The translations under genes and the position numbers were made by a program. The notes beneath the pieces are model-generated. The model searched no databases. It was not told where the DNA came from and saw nothing but the letters and a program-made list of their open reading frames with translations. Shown one piece after another: positions 32,512 to 41,919 of a stretch of 64,000 nucleotides of DNA; the stretch's first letter is position 1, and the number at the start of each line of letters is the position of its first letter. This stretch comes from Pelomyxa schiedti. Its lineage: Eukaryota; Evosea; Pelobiontida; Pelomyxidae. Location: positions 101,154-165,153 of the forward strand of contig JAHLWZ010000253.1 in the NCBI GenBank assembly GCA_020536535.1, given 5' to 3'.

Positions 32512-35364
32512 TCAGAAGCGGAAGTTTTCGGCATTCATAGCCCAGGAGAATTTCTCTCTAAGACTGGAGAAAACCCTTTCAATGGGCAGTCCAACTTTTT
32601 TGCACCAAGAAACAGAAATGCGAGGGTCCAGGTAATTGAGTTTTGACGTGCCCAGTGCATAGGTTTCTGTGTTTCCCTGGGAAAAAAGGTGGTCCATGGA
32701 TTCATATTAATAACGTAATACCTGGGAAGATATGACCCCTTCGATTTGTGCCACTTTTTGTTCAATTGTTACAAGCCGTTTCTTACTGTTGTGAGAGACA
32801 CCATGGTAGTCTTGGTTCGTACCGCACATAGTCCAGTACTATCGGGGATAGTAACTGCTGGATCGGTCTCCCCCTTCCCTGGGGAGACTTCTACATCCAT
32901 GCCATCTTCTGTTGGTTTTCCATTTAGTTTCCAAAGCTGTTTGAGTATCATTTTTTTCTCGTGGTTAAGTGCGAGCAACTATAGATTGACATCAGATTTA
33001 AATGTGATGTCAATTTTAACCTCTGCTTCAAATCTCTTCTTACTTGCAGAAAAAGCAATCTCATTCACTGGGTTCATGTGGCCACACAGAACAGCTACTT
33101 GTTTAATGCAATTGTTGTAAAATTGCAATTTTATTTCTAGTGACGCTTCAGCAGGAGGTGGATCATTATTAAGTTCTTGTTCAAGAGTGAACGATGCGTT
33201 ATAGGTTCGAAACACCTACTATAGTGGAAGTTGTGGGAATTTGAATGACTAGTAACCTTAGCAGATAAGCCTTCCATAAAGGATTGAATATAGTGATTTA
33301 GTAGAGTAGTACTAAGAGCAGAAAACAAGCTTTCTGAGGGGGCCTTCCCCGTAGTGAACTCTTTTAAGTTATTGAAAACAGGTTCACAGACCTGTACTTC
33401 ATAAGTTGACAATATTAAAAATCCTTTCCTGCACCTGAATAGTGTTTTGGTAATGCATTGAGTCTTTTGCAAGAAAATCAAATGAAACAGAACAAGGTTC
33501 GGGTGAATTAGACAACTTGATGTGTTCAACACACAGAGTGCAACACCCGATAGTACCTGCGTCTGCTTCTACCTTCTCATTCCCAACACAAAGTGCCTAT
33601 GAGATGTAAATACAGATATAACAATAGAGCAGAATACTAGTCTATCAATAAAATAGAGAGCTGTTGATCGTTGTTTTTCTAAGGGGTCAGAAGAAATAAA
33701 ACCTCTTGAATAGGCTTCACGAATTTGATCGATTGAAAGCTGTCAAGATGATTAAAGTAATCAACCAATCACAGGTATCTTGCCGCCAATTTTCTGGCTT
33801 TCTCATATTTCTCCATTACAGAAGCCCCTTGGAGACTAAAACTGGGGTGTAACCAAATATACTTGAAAACCCCATTCACTTTTTCTCGCCAAAAGGCTAA
33901 CCACGCCACCTCATTATTATGAACAACCTGGTTCCAGTTATGTCCCTCAATAGGGCATGGCGGAATATCTTCACCTTGTACTGTTCAACTTCTGGAAAAA
34001 AAATTGACATAGAACCTCGTCCAATGTTGATCGTCACATCCTCAGGCATCACTCTTTCCTAAAAGAATACTGAGAAGCAGGTGAGGGAATATCCATCGCA
34101 CCTTGATATGACCAGCAAGAGGGTGCTGCCCACGCCCTAGGAATAATCCTGGTGGTTCTATAGTGAAATTTGCAATGCGTTCTTTTTTCCCATCCACAGT
34201 GGCCCACCCATATTTCTCTCTGAGTTGCTCCTTCTGTACTTTCTCTTTCTATGACCCAAATTAACAGGGAAATTGTGGTGGTGACATACATTTATTTCCT
34301 CTTGTGTGCGCAGTTTTCTAACTTGGGACTGTTGATTCAGGTAGGCATGTATTTTTGTAAAGTCACACAAAGAAAAATCGGTGATGATTGTGGCAGCAGG
34401 GTCATGAAATTCCTGGGGATGTGATCAGATAAATTACCGAGGGTCAGAAAGGGAGCCTTCAGTTTGAGTTTAAAGTCGTGGAAGAAATTCTGCTGGAATC
34501 TCTCCTGCTTCACATGATCAGAATCTAAGTACCTGGCATACCATGTGGCAATCTCTTCAGCTTTGGGTGTCAAGGTGATTGGAGTTCCTTATGCTTACAT
34601 AAGCGGTAACTGTAACAAAGAGCTAGAAACCATTATAATAAAGTTCTTGTCTATGTGGAACATAATCTGGAGGGAAAAGAGGACCATTATGTGATAAAGT
34701 TTCCCATTTATGACCACCTTTTGGCCTTTCATCTTCCTTTTAAGTATTGAGGGAAAAATCAGAAGACCAAACTTACTGATGAAAAGTCCTGCTCGCTGGC
34801 ATCCCTCTTTGTTGGCGGAATAGCTGGGATGAAAGAGGCACTCTTTAGTACTTCTTTGTTAGTTAACTTGGGCTCAGGACAGTCTTTCTTTGTAGAAACG
34901 GTTTTTCTGGTTGATTTCCATACAGCCACAGGTCTCTAGAATTACTATTATTTCATACTGTTTTCAATGCAGGTAAGAAAAAAAGTACATTACAAGAAGT
35001 TTTGGGCACTGACAATTTCCACATGGGGCCTTCATAAGGTGAGGTTGAAGAAAGAGAGAGAAAAAGACAAACGTCTTGATGGCATGAACTCAGAAGTGTT
35101 GAAAACAGGTTGCCCAGATATGAATGTTGTGGGCATCGGGTCAGAAACTTCAGTGGTTGTGACCACTGACGGGAGTAATGCTCCGTGTGTCATTAGCTCT
35201 GTTTCTGAAGACGGTGACGACAACAACGCAGAAGAACACGAAAAAGTCGGAACGGCAACATTGAGAGAGGTTGCCAGAGTGAATTTGTCGTCGCAGCCCA
35301 CAGTGTTTGCCTCTGTTCCTTTTTGATCAAGAGCAGAGCCGAGTGGAGGTTGTTCGCTCTTCAT
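32512..35364 (-). CDS. TOP1: DNA topoisomerase I (type IB)
   Basis: Nuclear enzyme that relaxes supercoils through a 3'-phosphotyrosine intermediate. An acidic/Ser-rich N-terminus is followed by '[20 protein letters not shown]', '[20 protein letters not shown]', '[12 protein letters not shown]', '[18 protein letters not shown]', '[18 protein letters not shown]'-type core, '[20 protein letters not shown]', and the C-terminal domain '[20 protein letters not shown]', where the Tyr of 'SKLNYLDPR' is the catalytic one, ending '[15 protein letters not shown]'. Core and catalytic domain order and spacing match eukaryotic TOP1. Many short introns. The exact N-terminal start (ATG near 35364) is inferred; the frame is open further upstream without an ATG. 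Confidence 0.9.
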
Positions 35365-35520
35365 AGGCCACCACGACGCCTGGGGATGAGGGAAATTCTC
35401 GACTTGCTGATCAAATTCCTGTGTATTGAGTCCCCCCAAGTTGCCGTGGTGTTGGTGCTGATAAGCAGCGTTTCTGGCTGCCGGATTCCCTTTCAAACAA
35501 ACTAACACTCCCAAGAGAAA
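35365..35520. promoter_or_regulatory. Bidirectional promoter, TOP1 / peptidoglycan-binding gene
   Basis: 156 bp between divergent starts if TOP1 begins at 35364. No specific motif could be named. The stretch is also open on the minus strand, so part of it could encode extra TOP1 N-terminus. Confidence 0.35.
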
Positions 35521-36153
35521 ATGGCTTTATTGCGCCGCGGATCGCAAGGCCCGCTCGTTGCACAGCTTCAGAGTGCACTCGGTGTCCCAGGAGACGGAGT
35601 ATTTGGCCCAGCAACAGAAGCGGCTGTCAAACAGTTCCAAGCCAACAACGGGCTGGCTGATGATGGCATAGCAGGACCACTGACCCTTGGTGCCCTGGGA
35701 ATCGGGGGTGGTGGTTATGCCAGAATGTATGTACAGAATCAGGGGGGATGCTCAGGGCACTGGACTGGGAAGCCTGTGGGAACTTGTTACACAGGGAGTG
35801 GCTGCTGGGCATGTGCAAAGGGCTGTGCTATTCTCTGTGTTTTGGCTCTTGAGGGCTTGGTGGGTATTTGCTTTTTTTTTTTCTTTGGTACTGCAGACAA
35901 CTATAAATTTGCTTTCCAATAGGAGCCAAATAGGGATAATATCACAACACGTTTGAATGGAAATGCTGATGTTGTGTGGGCTGGGTTCACACAAGGCCCC
36001 ACTGGTGGGCACTTTCCAGCCATTGTTAAACTGGCCTCACGACAGCACTATGTAATTGTCACAGGACAAACCAACAGTGGGTACCAGATCTGGGATCCTA
36101 GTGGTGGCAGCACCTATGTAACAACTGACTTGTCTTTGACAGACCACCATTAA
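35521..36153 (+). CDS. Peptidoglycan-binding domain plus C39-like cysteine peptidase domain
   Basis: 189 residues from two exons (35521-35859, 35923-36153; intron 35860-35922 of 63 nt). Residues ~4-62 are a PG_binding_1 domain: 'LRRGSQGPLVAQLQSALG', 'GDGVFGPATEAAVKQFQ', 'LADDGIAGPLTLGALG'. The rest resembles peptidase C39-like proteins: a Cys-rich 'GCWACAKGCAILCVLALEG', then the His/Asp end 'HYVIVTGQTNSGYQIWDPSG'. That pattern (HYV...G....Y...DP) is typical of bacterial C39_2 domains; a Cys in 'SGCWACAKGC' would be the nucleophile. No signal peptide is visible. Likely a bacterial acquisition that handles bacterial cell walls, though spliced as a host gene. Catalysis is not proven. Confidence 0.72.
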
Positions 36154-36358
36154 TGTTGTTCTCTTACTCGTCTCCAAGCCTATCCTTGATTTTGAAAATT
36201 CTATTTGTTAGAGGGCAAGAGCCGACCTAATGAATGGAATTTGGGAACGAGGTGAACTTGCAAGTTTCGCTTGTTCTCTTTACTCGCGCGGCGACTCGTG
36301 GATTTCGTTGCGTTCTCATCAGCGATCATTGATGAAGGTGCCGACGTGATCACACTTT
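36154..36358. other. Intergenic, no gene seen
   Basis: 3' flank of the peptidoglycan-binding gene. Only short frames; leads into the hairpin at 36359-36407 and then the promoter of the intronless gene at 36490. Confidence 0.4.
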
Positions 36359-36407
36359 AGCTAATGCCCAAGAATGGAATCCACAAGCTGATTCTTGGGC
36401 ATTAGCT
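36359..36407. repeat. Perfect 17-bp inverted repeat with 15-nt loop
   Basis: Arms 36359-36375 and 36391-36407 are exact reverse complements (core 'GCTAATGCCCAAGAAT'), separated by 15 nt. It lies between two plus-strand genes, 206 nt after one stop and 83 nt before the next ATG. It could be a hairpin in the leader of the next gene, a processing signal, or a dyad bound by a protein. It is the strongest short palindrome I found outside the repeat cluster. Confidence 0.85.
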
Positions 36408-36489
36408 TCGCGGCCATCATGTTGATCAGCTAAAGTTCTATTTGTATCCGTACCGCTGAAACTGTCATTCTTCACAACAACCGTCATCA

Positions 36490-37707
36490 ATGTCCGCGGT
36501 AGGCCCAAATGCCACAGCACGGAAACCCACAATTGTGGTTCACCTTAGTTCTCGAGATCAGTTCTTTGGGTTGGCCCTGTCCTCCCATCCCCGCTGCGGC
36601 GCCTGCAGCCCCGCGCGCCTTCTTACCTCACAACCAGCCCTGCTGAGGCAATTATGGGATTCCCTGGTATCACCCACAACAACAACTGGCACGAGGACTA
36701 CCTTCGGCGTGGTTGTGTGGATCTGGGAAGCTGATCACAAAACAGGAGCGTACAAGTCCGACAGTATCCTCATGTCTTTCAGTGTTTCTGATTGGCTTGG
36801 TACAACTTGCCCTGGATCTGTGCGTGAGCCTGCTGCGTGGAACCGCCAAAATGTGATGCTGTATGTCCCCACTTGCGTTGTTCCTGAAAACACTGGCAAA
36901 GAGGTGCACGTGATTGAGAGGGCCGGCGACACTGCAACGAATTCCATGTTTCTGAGGCTACCGGTACCGCAAGGGGGAGACGGCAAGGCCAAAGAATACT
37001 TGCTTCACAGGCAAATTGCATATGGAACCGCTGCGGCAAACAGCAAATGGGTTATTCACAGCACATATGGAGTGAAAGGAGTCAGTTTGATAAGGCTCTC
37101 TGACCGCACTGGAAAGAAGCTTCGGGAGAATCAAATTGGAAGTGGCCTCGATGACCCGCCAAGGTTTTTAGGCTTTAACAGGAGCAACCTGGATGAGGCA
37201 GTGATTGCCACTGGAAGATACACACTCGTTTTGATTGACGCTGCGCAGTCATTTTCAGATGGAGCAGCAAGAGTTCTGAGTGAGACAGCATTCCCAGTAT
37301 CCAGCTCATACACTGTGATTGAGACGTGCCTTGTTTTCGGGGATCACCGTGGCCAGCGTTCTTTCGTTTTGTTGGAGGACCACAGAAAGCTGTTTGTTGT
37401 GGAGGAGGGCACTGGTATTTCCAGGCAGCTCTGTTGGCATGTATTGGGGCTGTCACAACTGAATGAAACAACATTCTGTGTGTCAATGGCAACTGAGTAC
37501 CAGCTTTGGGATTCAAATAAACCAGCAACCATGCTTAGGACCTTCCCGATTGACGAGGGAACGATTATTACAGCAGAATGTGGGTTCCTGTTCCACAACG
37601 AGGGTACTGTGATCCATGTTAGAGAGGCAGCAACAGGAACTCTTGTTCTTTCACTCACAAACCTTCCTCATGGGGCTCGTTCATGCATTTCAGGATTTGT
37701 TTGGTGA
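36490..37707 (+). CDS. Intronless 405-residue protein of unknown family
   Basis: One uninterrupted frame with no intron needed, unlike nearly every other gene here. No domain recognised. The N-terminus contains 'LALSSHPRCGACSPARLL' and 'LLRQLWDSLVSP', then a Gly/Val-rich strand-like body: 'GVVVWIWEADHKTG', 'EVHVIERAGDTATN', 'YGVKGVSLIRLSDRTGKKL', 'RQLCWHVLGLSQLNETTF', 'TEYQLWDSNKPATML', 'GTLVLSLTNLPHG'. Alternating hydrophobic strands at about 40-residue intervals suggest a beta-propeller, but no WD or kelch signature is exact. Lack of introns could reflect retroposition, recent acquisition, or a lineage-specific intronless family. Confidence 0.75.
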   Translation: MSAVGPNATARKPTIVVHLSSRDQFFGLALSSHPRCGACSPARLLTSQPALLRQLWDSLVSPTTTTGTRTTFGVVVWIWEADHKTGAYKSDSILMSFSVSDWLGTTCPGSVREPAAWNRQNVMLYVPTCVVPENTGKEVHVIERAGDTATNSMFLRLPVPQGGDGKAKEYLLHRQIAYGTAAANSKWVIHSTYGVKGVSLIRLSDRTGKKLRENQIGSGLDDPPRFLGFNRSNLDEAVIATGRYTLVLIDAAQSFSDGAARVLSETAFPVSSSYTVIETCLVFGDHRGQRSFVLLEDHRKLFVVEEGTGISRQLCWHVLGLSQLNETTFCVSMATEYQLWDSNKPATMLRTFPIDEGTIITAECGFLFHNEGTVIHVREAATGTLVLSLTNLPHGARSCISGFVW

Positions 37708-37875
37708 CCAGGACGTCATTCTATTTATTTTTAAACCTAAAAAACCTTCTTTATCAGCCAAAGAGTTTTGATAGCTTACCACAACTCAACTGACGCGTCA
37801 GTTTCCATGGATCAATGAATGGGAATGATCATTCCAGTTTTTTTTTCCAGATACGATCTTGGGCAAGGAAAAGCG

Positions 37876-38756
37876 ATGCCGAAGAAAGCAGCATTCGACT
37901 ACGACTACACCATCAAATTACTCGTTCTCGGTGATGTGGGTGTTGGAAAAACGTCCTTGTTGCTGAGGTTCATCCCACATTTTTTTTTGGTTGTTTGTTA
38001 CTAAGAAAGTTCCGCCACAGCTGGACAACGCCTGATTGGAAGCCATCAAAAAGTGCCAGCCTTCCCCCTGGTGAAGACGAAAAGAGTCACCTTGTGTGCG
38101 AGAGAGGAAAGAGACTCATGTTGAAAATTTTCGACACTGGTAGGAGATTGGTGTTTGTTTCCTTTTTTTTTTTTTTCTCGCCTTTGTGTTGTTTTTCGTT
38201 CGCTTTTTGAATAAAAGAATATCCCTGGATAACCTTGCAAAGCTGGCCAAGAATCCCACAAAGCTTTAACAAGTACATTCTATAGAGGCACCCAAGCAAT
38301 CATTTTAGTGTATGATGTTACAAACGAAGAGGTAAAAAAAAATCTCACAAATTCAAAACTATAAAATAACCTGGGTACATCCAGTCATTTTACAGCATAA
38401 AAACGTGGATAACTGAGGCCAACCGTTATTGCACTGATGTATCATATATTCTTGTGGGCAATAAATCCGATCTCCCGGCGCCCAGAAAAGTGCCCCCAGA
38501 GTGGGGAGCTGACTTGGCAAAGGCACACATGATGCCCTTCATAGAAACTTGTGCTCATGATTCTCACTCAGTTGAACAAATGAGTGGTCTGGCAGTCAAC
38601 ACTATTTTGGATGCTTGTGCTAAACCCACAAGTGGTGTGAGTGGAGCAAGCGGTTCTAATCCAGAACTTATTAGACTGGACGAGGCACACACTAGAAAGT
38701 GAGTGCCCCTAATTTCAGAACACTAATTCGTAACTGTTCTGTGCAGGTGTTGTTGA
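37876..38756 (+). CDS. Rab-family small GTPase with divergent switch I
   Basis: Membrane-traffic GTPase. G1 '[18 protein letters not shown]'; G3 '[19 protein letters not shown]', recreated exactly by removing the intron that splits the Ala codon; '[16 protein letters not shown]'; G4 '[12 protein letters not shown]'; G5-like '[13 protein letters not shown]'; and a C-terminal double Cys, made by splicing 'RK' to 'CC' and stop at 38756, for geranylgeranylation. The segment between G1 and G3 ('[18 protein letters not shown]') lacks the usual TIGVDF switch I sequence, so nucleotide or effector binding may be unusual. Five exons. Confidence 0.85.
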
Positions 38757-38816
38757 TATTTGTACAAAAATGAGGGTTGTTTTTGTATTTCCTTGGAAGA
38801 AAGATAAAACACATAC

Positions 38817-41733
38817 TCAGCTGTAACTATTGTTATTATTGTACACAAAAAGCTCCGGTTGCACAGCCCCTCCCATGCACTCTGAACTCGGACCAGAAGG
38901 TGTCTGTGGGGGTTCCAATTTGACACAAATGTCAGCAAAGGATGGCCTCATTGCCGGATTCGAGTTCCAACATTCCGCCATGACATTGGCCACAAAATCA
39001 GGACAATTCTCTGGGGGTGGCAGTCTGTAACCTGTCTCCAAAAGCGAAAGAACATTCTGATTGTCAACTGCTGGATAGGGTGTTTTACCATAGGAAAAGA
39101 GTTCCCATAAAAGAACACCAAATGACCTAGAGGAATGTGAGAACTTGGTAGAGTCAAGTCCCAACTGTCCATACCAAATATCACTATGTGCTGTGTATCG
39201 GCTGTATTGTAGTGCCTCAATGGATGTCCACTTGTATGGTATTGTGTGGTTTGTACTATAGTAGCAGTCATTTGCCAGGATTCTCGACAGGCTAAGAGAA
39301 ATGGGAGATTTTTCTTTTGCACAGAATAAAAAATTACCCAAAATCAGAAACGAGAACATGGAATCCATCTTGGACCCTCTTTTTATTTTAGTACCAAACA
39401 GTATTGCGCAAGTACCTTGTACAGAAGATTAGCGCATCTAAGGTCCCTGTGGACAATTTTAACGGAGGCCAAGTAAGCCATTCCTTCTGCAGCGTGCCGG
39501 GCCATTGTAGTAAGCTAAAGAAAGGTAAGGTAATGCAGCTCAGGGCAAATAACCTGCTCGACAGAGAGTTTTGCCCCTTCAATGCGAAGCAAATTGTCAA
39601 CAGAGCCTTCTTCAAGCTCTGTAACAATGTAAAGAACACCTAATATAATTTTACTGTGAGGTCTCGTAGGATAGCTTAGTATTGCTTACCGTTGTACAAT
39701 GTCATCCCGTAATACATGACGATATGAGGATGGGCAAGTTTGCTCAGAAGAGTAGCCTCAGCAAGTGCGGAAGAGGAAGCAGATGTATTAGTTTGTGTAA
39801 GAATCTTTTTCATTGCAACAGCTGTGCTGTGCCACATCCCTCGATACCTGAGTAATTGTTAACCTTCAATTGCTTATCATCCCAGTTACACTTCGCCATA
39901 GTGACCGCCCCCTATGTATTCATGGGGTACTATATCAGCGAGGAACTTGTTTGTGACACTGGATGAAGTCGATTGTAAGTCCTTGATTTTTTGTATGCTG
40001 TTTGCAATAAGATTGCGGGATCCCATTTTCAGGCCCTGCGTATTGTTACTGGCTCGATGTAATCAGTTGAAAGATGACCATTTCTCGTAGATCTTCAGTA
40101 GACAATGTAAGTAATCTGTCCATGGTAGTTATTTCCTCTTTGACAAAAATTGACATATAACTTTCGCACCCTAGCTTTCTTCCATAGTGAGTTTGAGAAA
40201 AACCAATGCTGCACAGCGAAAGAAAAGGAGAAGGCATACTGACGTAAGAAATTCCGACACAGAGGCGTGTTCAGGTGTCGGCGCCGAGGAATTTGGCGAA
40301 GGAACAGAGATTTGATGTGCTGAGTTTGCTGCTGGGGATAGAGGTGACGGGGGTTTTGGAGTGAATGTAATTAATTCCGAAGTGAGAATAGGGGAATTTG
40401 TTGTTGTTGGTATGCGCGGTGCCAGTGTATTTATTGGTACAAGAGGACATGTATTTTGCCAGGAACGAGGTGACGATGTTGATGTAGTTTGTGATAGCAG
40501 TGTCCTGGGCTGCTCTGGAGAGGCTACATGTTGTAAGCCTTCCGGGAGAGGGAAGTATATATTCAGCCAGTGATGCCAATATGAGATTACCTTCTTATGT
40601 TGTCCAACAAAAATCTACGCTTGACTAGTCAAAAAAGAAAAGGGAATGGCTTGTGTACTAAAAGATCTAGGTTGTGACTTGTACGTTCCAACCATTTCCA
40701 GGCTTCACAGACACAGTGATGTGTCTCAGGCCCAGAATTGAGGGGATTAAGGGCAAACGAAGAGAAAGCGACACTCTTGAGTTTGCAAGCTTCAACCGCA
40801 TGAAAAATTTGTTGGTAGCACCGTGCTGACTGTTCATGAAGTAAAAGTGGGAGTCAAAAAAAACTCAGATACCTCTTGGGCAGTAGGGTCAATTGGATAT
40901 GCCACATGAATGATAAAACGAGCTGGGAGATCATAACTAAAATAAATTTCAATTTCACCTAGAAGCGGTCTTTCCACACACCCACAGGTAACTGTGCATC
41001 CAGAATCAAGGGAGCCAATGGCCTGGCACTCTTTTCTCAGGGCACTCCCAGCCATATCAAACAGTGCTACAGTATCAGGGCTACACAATTGCTCACAATA
41101 TAATAATGGTGAAGAACAAAAAAACCTATTTGGTTTCAAATCATGGCAGGCACTAACAACCACAGCATCAACTTCCAAGCACGTAATATCACCCCTCCAG
41201 CAGTAAACCTAAACAAAAAACAATAAAAGGGTTCGAGGGGGGGAGAATAAGGTGGAGGAAAAAAAAAAATAACAAATAAATAAATGAAACGTCTCACACA
41301 ACTACAAAAAAAAAAAAAAAATTTGCAAATGTGGATTCATTTCAACGGGAACTCGCACACCTTCGGGCTGATCCTGGGTGATTTCATCCCAGGGTCAACA
41401 TCTATACCCTCCACGTCGATAGCAGCCGGCGCGCCAACTGGTTCGTCTCCATTGTACCTCCTCGCGTCGCAAAGTAACTCATCGGGCGTAACAGGCCTAA
41501 CCCCCTGGTGATAAAACCGCCGTCTATCCGCCGTGGCTGCGTTGGCGTATCTGCGTGGTAATCGCACACAAATAACAGATAGAGACAAAGGTTAGTGTGC
41601 GGCGGGTCGCCTCACTGACTAATTTCGCAGTTGCGATGGTTGTGTCCGGTTTGCGATGTGTGTACCTCTGCCATAGGCCTCTGACGACCGAGGGTTGCGC
41701 CGCTTGGGAGGCGAACGGTGGCTCAAAGTGCAT
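38817..41733 (-). CDS. Macro domain-SAM-tyrosine kinase
   Basis: N-terminal exons ('MHFEPPFASQAAQPSVVRG', then a short acidic stretch to 'KSPRISPK') lead by an in-frame intron into a macro domain: 'VYCWRGDITCLEVDAVVVSA', 'DLPARFIIHVAYPID', 'CYQQIFHAVEACKLKSVAFS', ending 'IFVGQHKKVISYWHHWLNIY', closest in style to GDAP2. A Ser/Thr/Pro linker follows, then a SAM domain ('YMSIFVKEEITTMDRLLTL', 'LREMGLKMGSRNLIANSIQK'), then a kinase: 'IGGGHYGEVYRGMWHSTAVA', 'IVHRDLRCANLL' and 'IPYKWTSIEALQYSRYTAHS', 'SFGVLLWELFSYGKTPYP', 'CWNSNPAMRPSFADI'. HRDLRxAN and the KWT...EAL box are tyrosine-kinase signatures. Macro domains bind or hydrolyse ADP-ribose. The exon join near 41590-41640 is the least certain. 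Confidence 0.8.
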
Positions 41734-41919
41734 CGAAATTACGTGCAATCCGGTTGTGGGAGTTAGGGGAATTGCCCCCACACGAGGAACCTCGGCTCTA
41801 CGCCCGTGAACTGATTTTGTTGCACTCCACTCAAAGGTGCTGTAAGGGTGTCTCCCGAGGTAGCCAAGTTGGGTGCCTCTCAGGTGAAAAAAAAAACCAA
41901 CAAGGGGCTTGTTGCAACA
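41734..41919. promoter_or_regulatory. Bidirectional promoter, macro-kinase / large GTPase
   Basis: 186 bp between divergent start codons (41733 minus, 41920 plus). A plus-strand frame runs through it but without an ATG. No specific motif could be assigned. Confidence 0.4.

Noticed and set aside
41337-41733. Separate small gene upstream of the macro domain
   Set aside because: An intron from 'SPK' to 'VYCWRGDIT' joins it in frame to the macro domain, and that domain has no ATG of its own.
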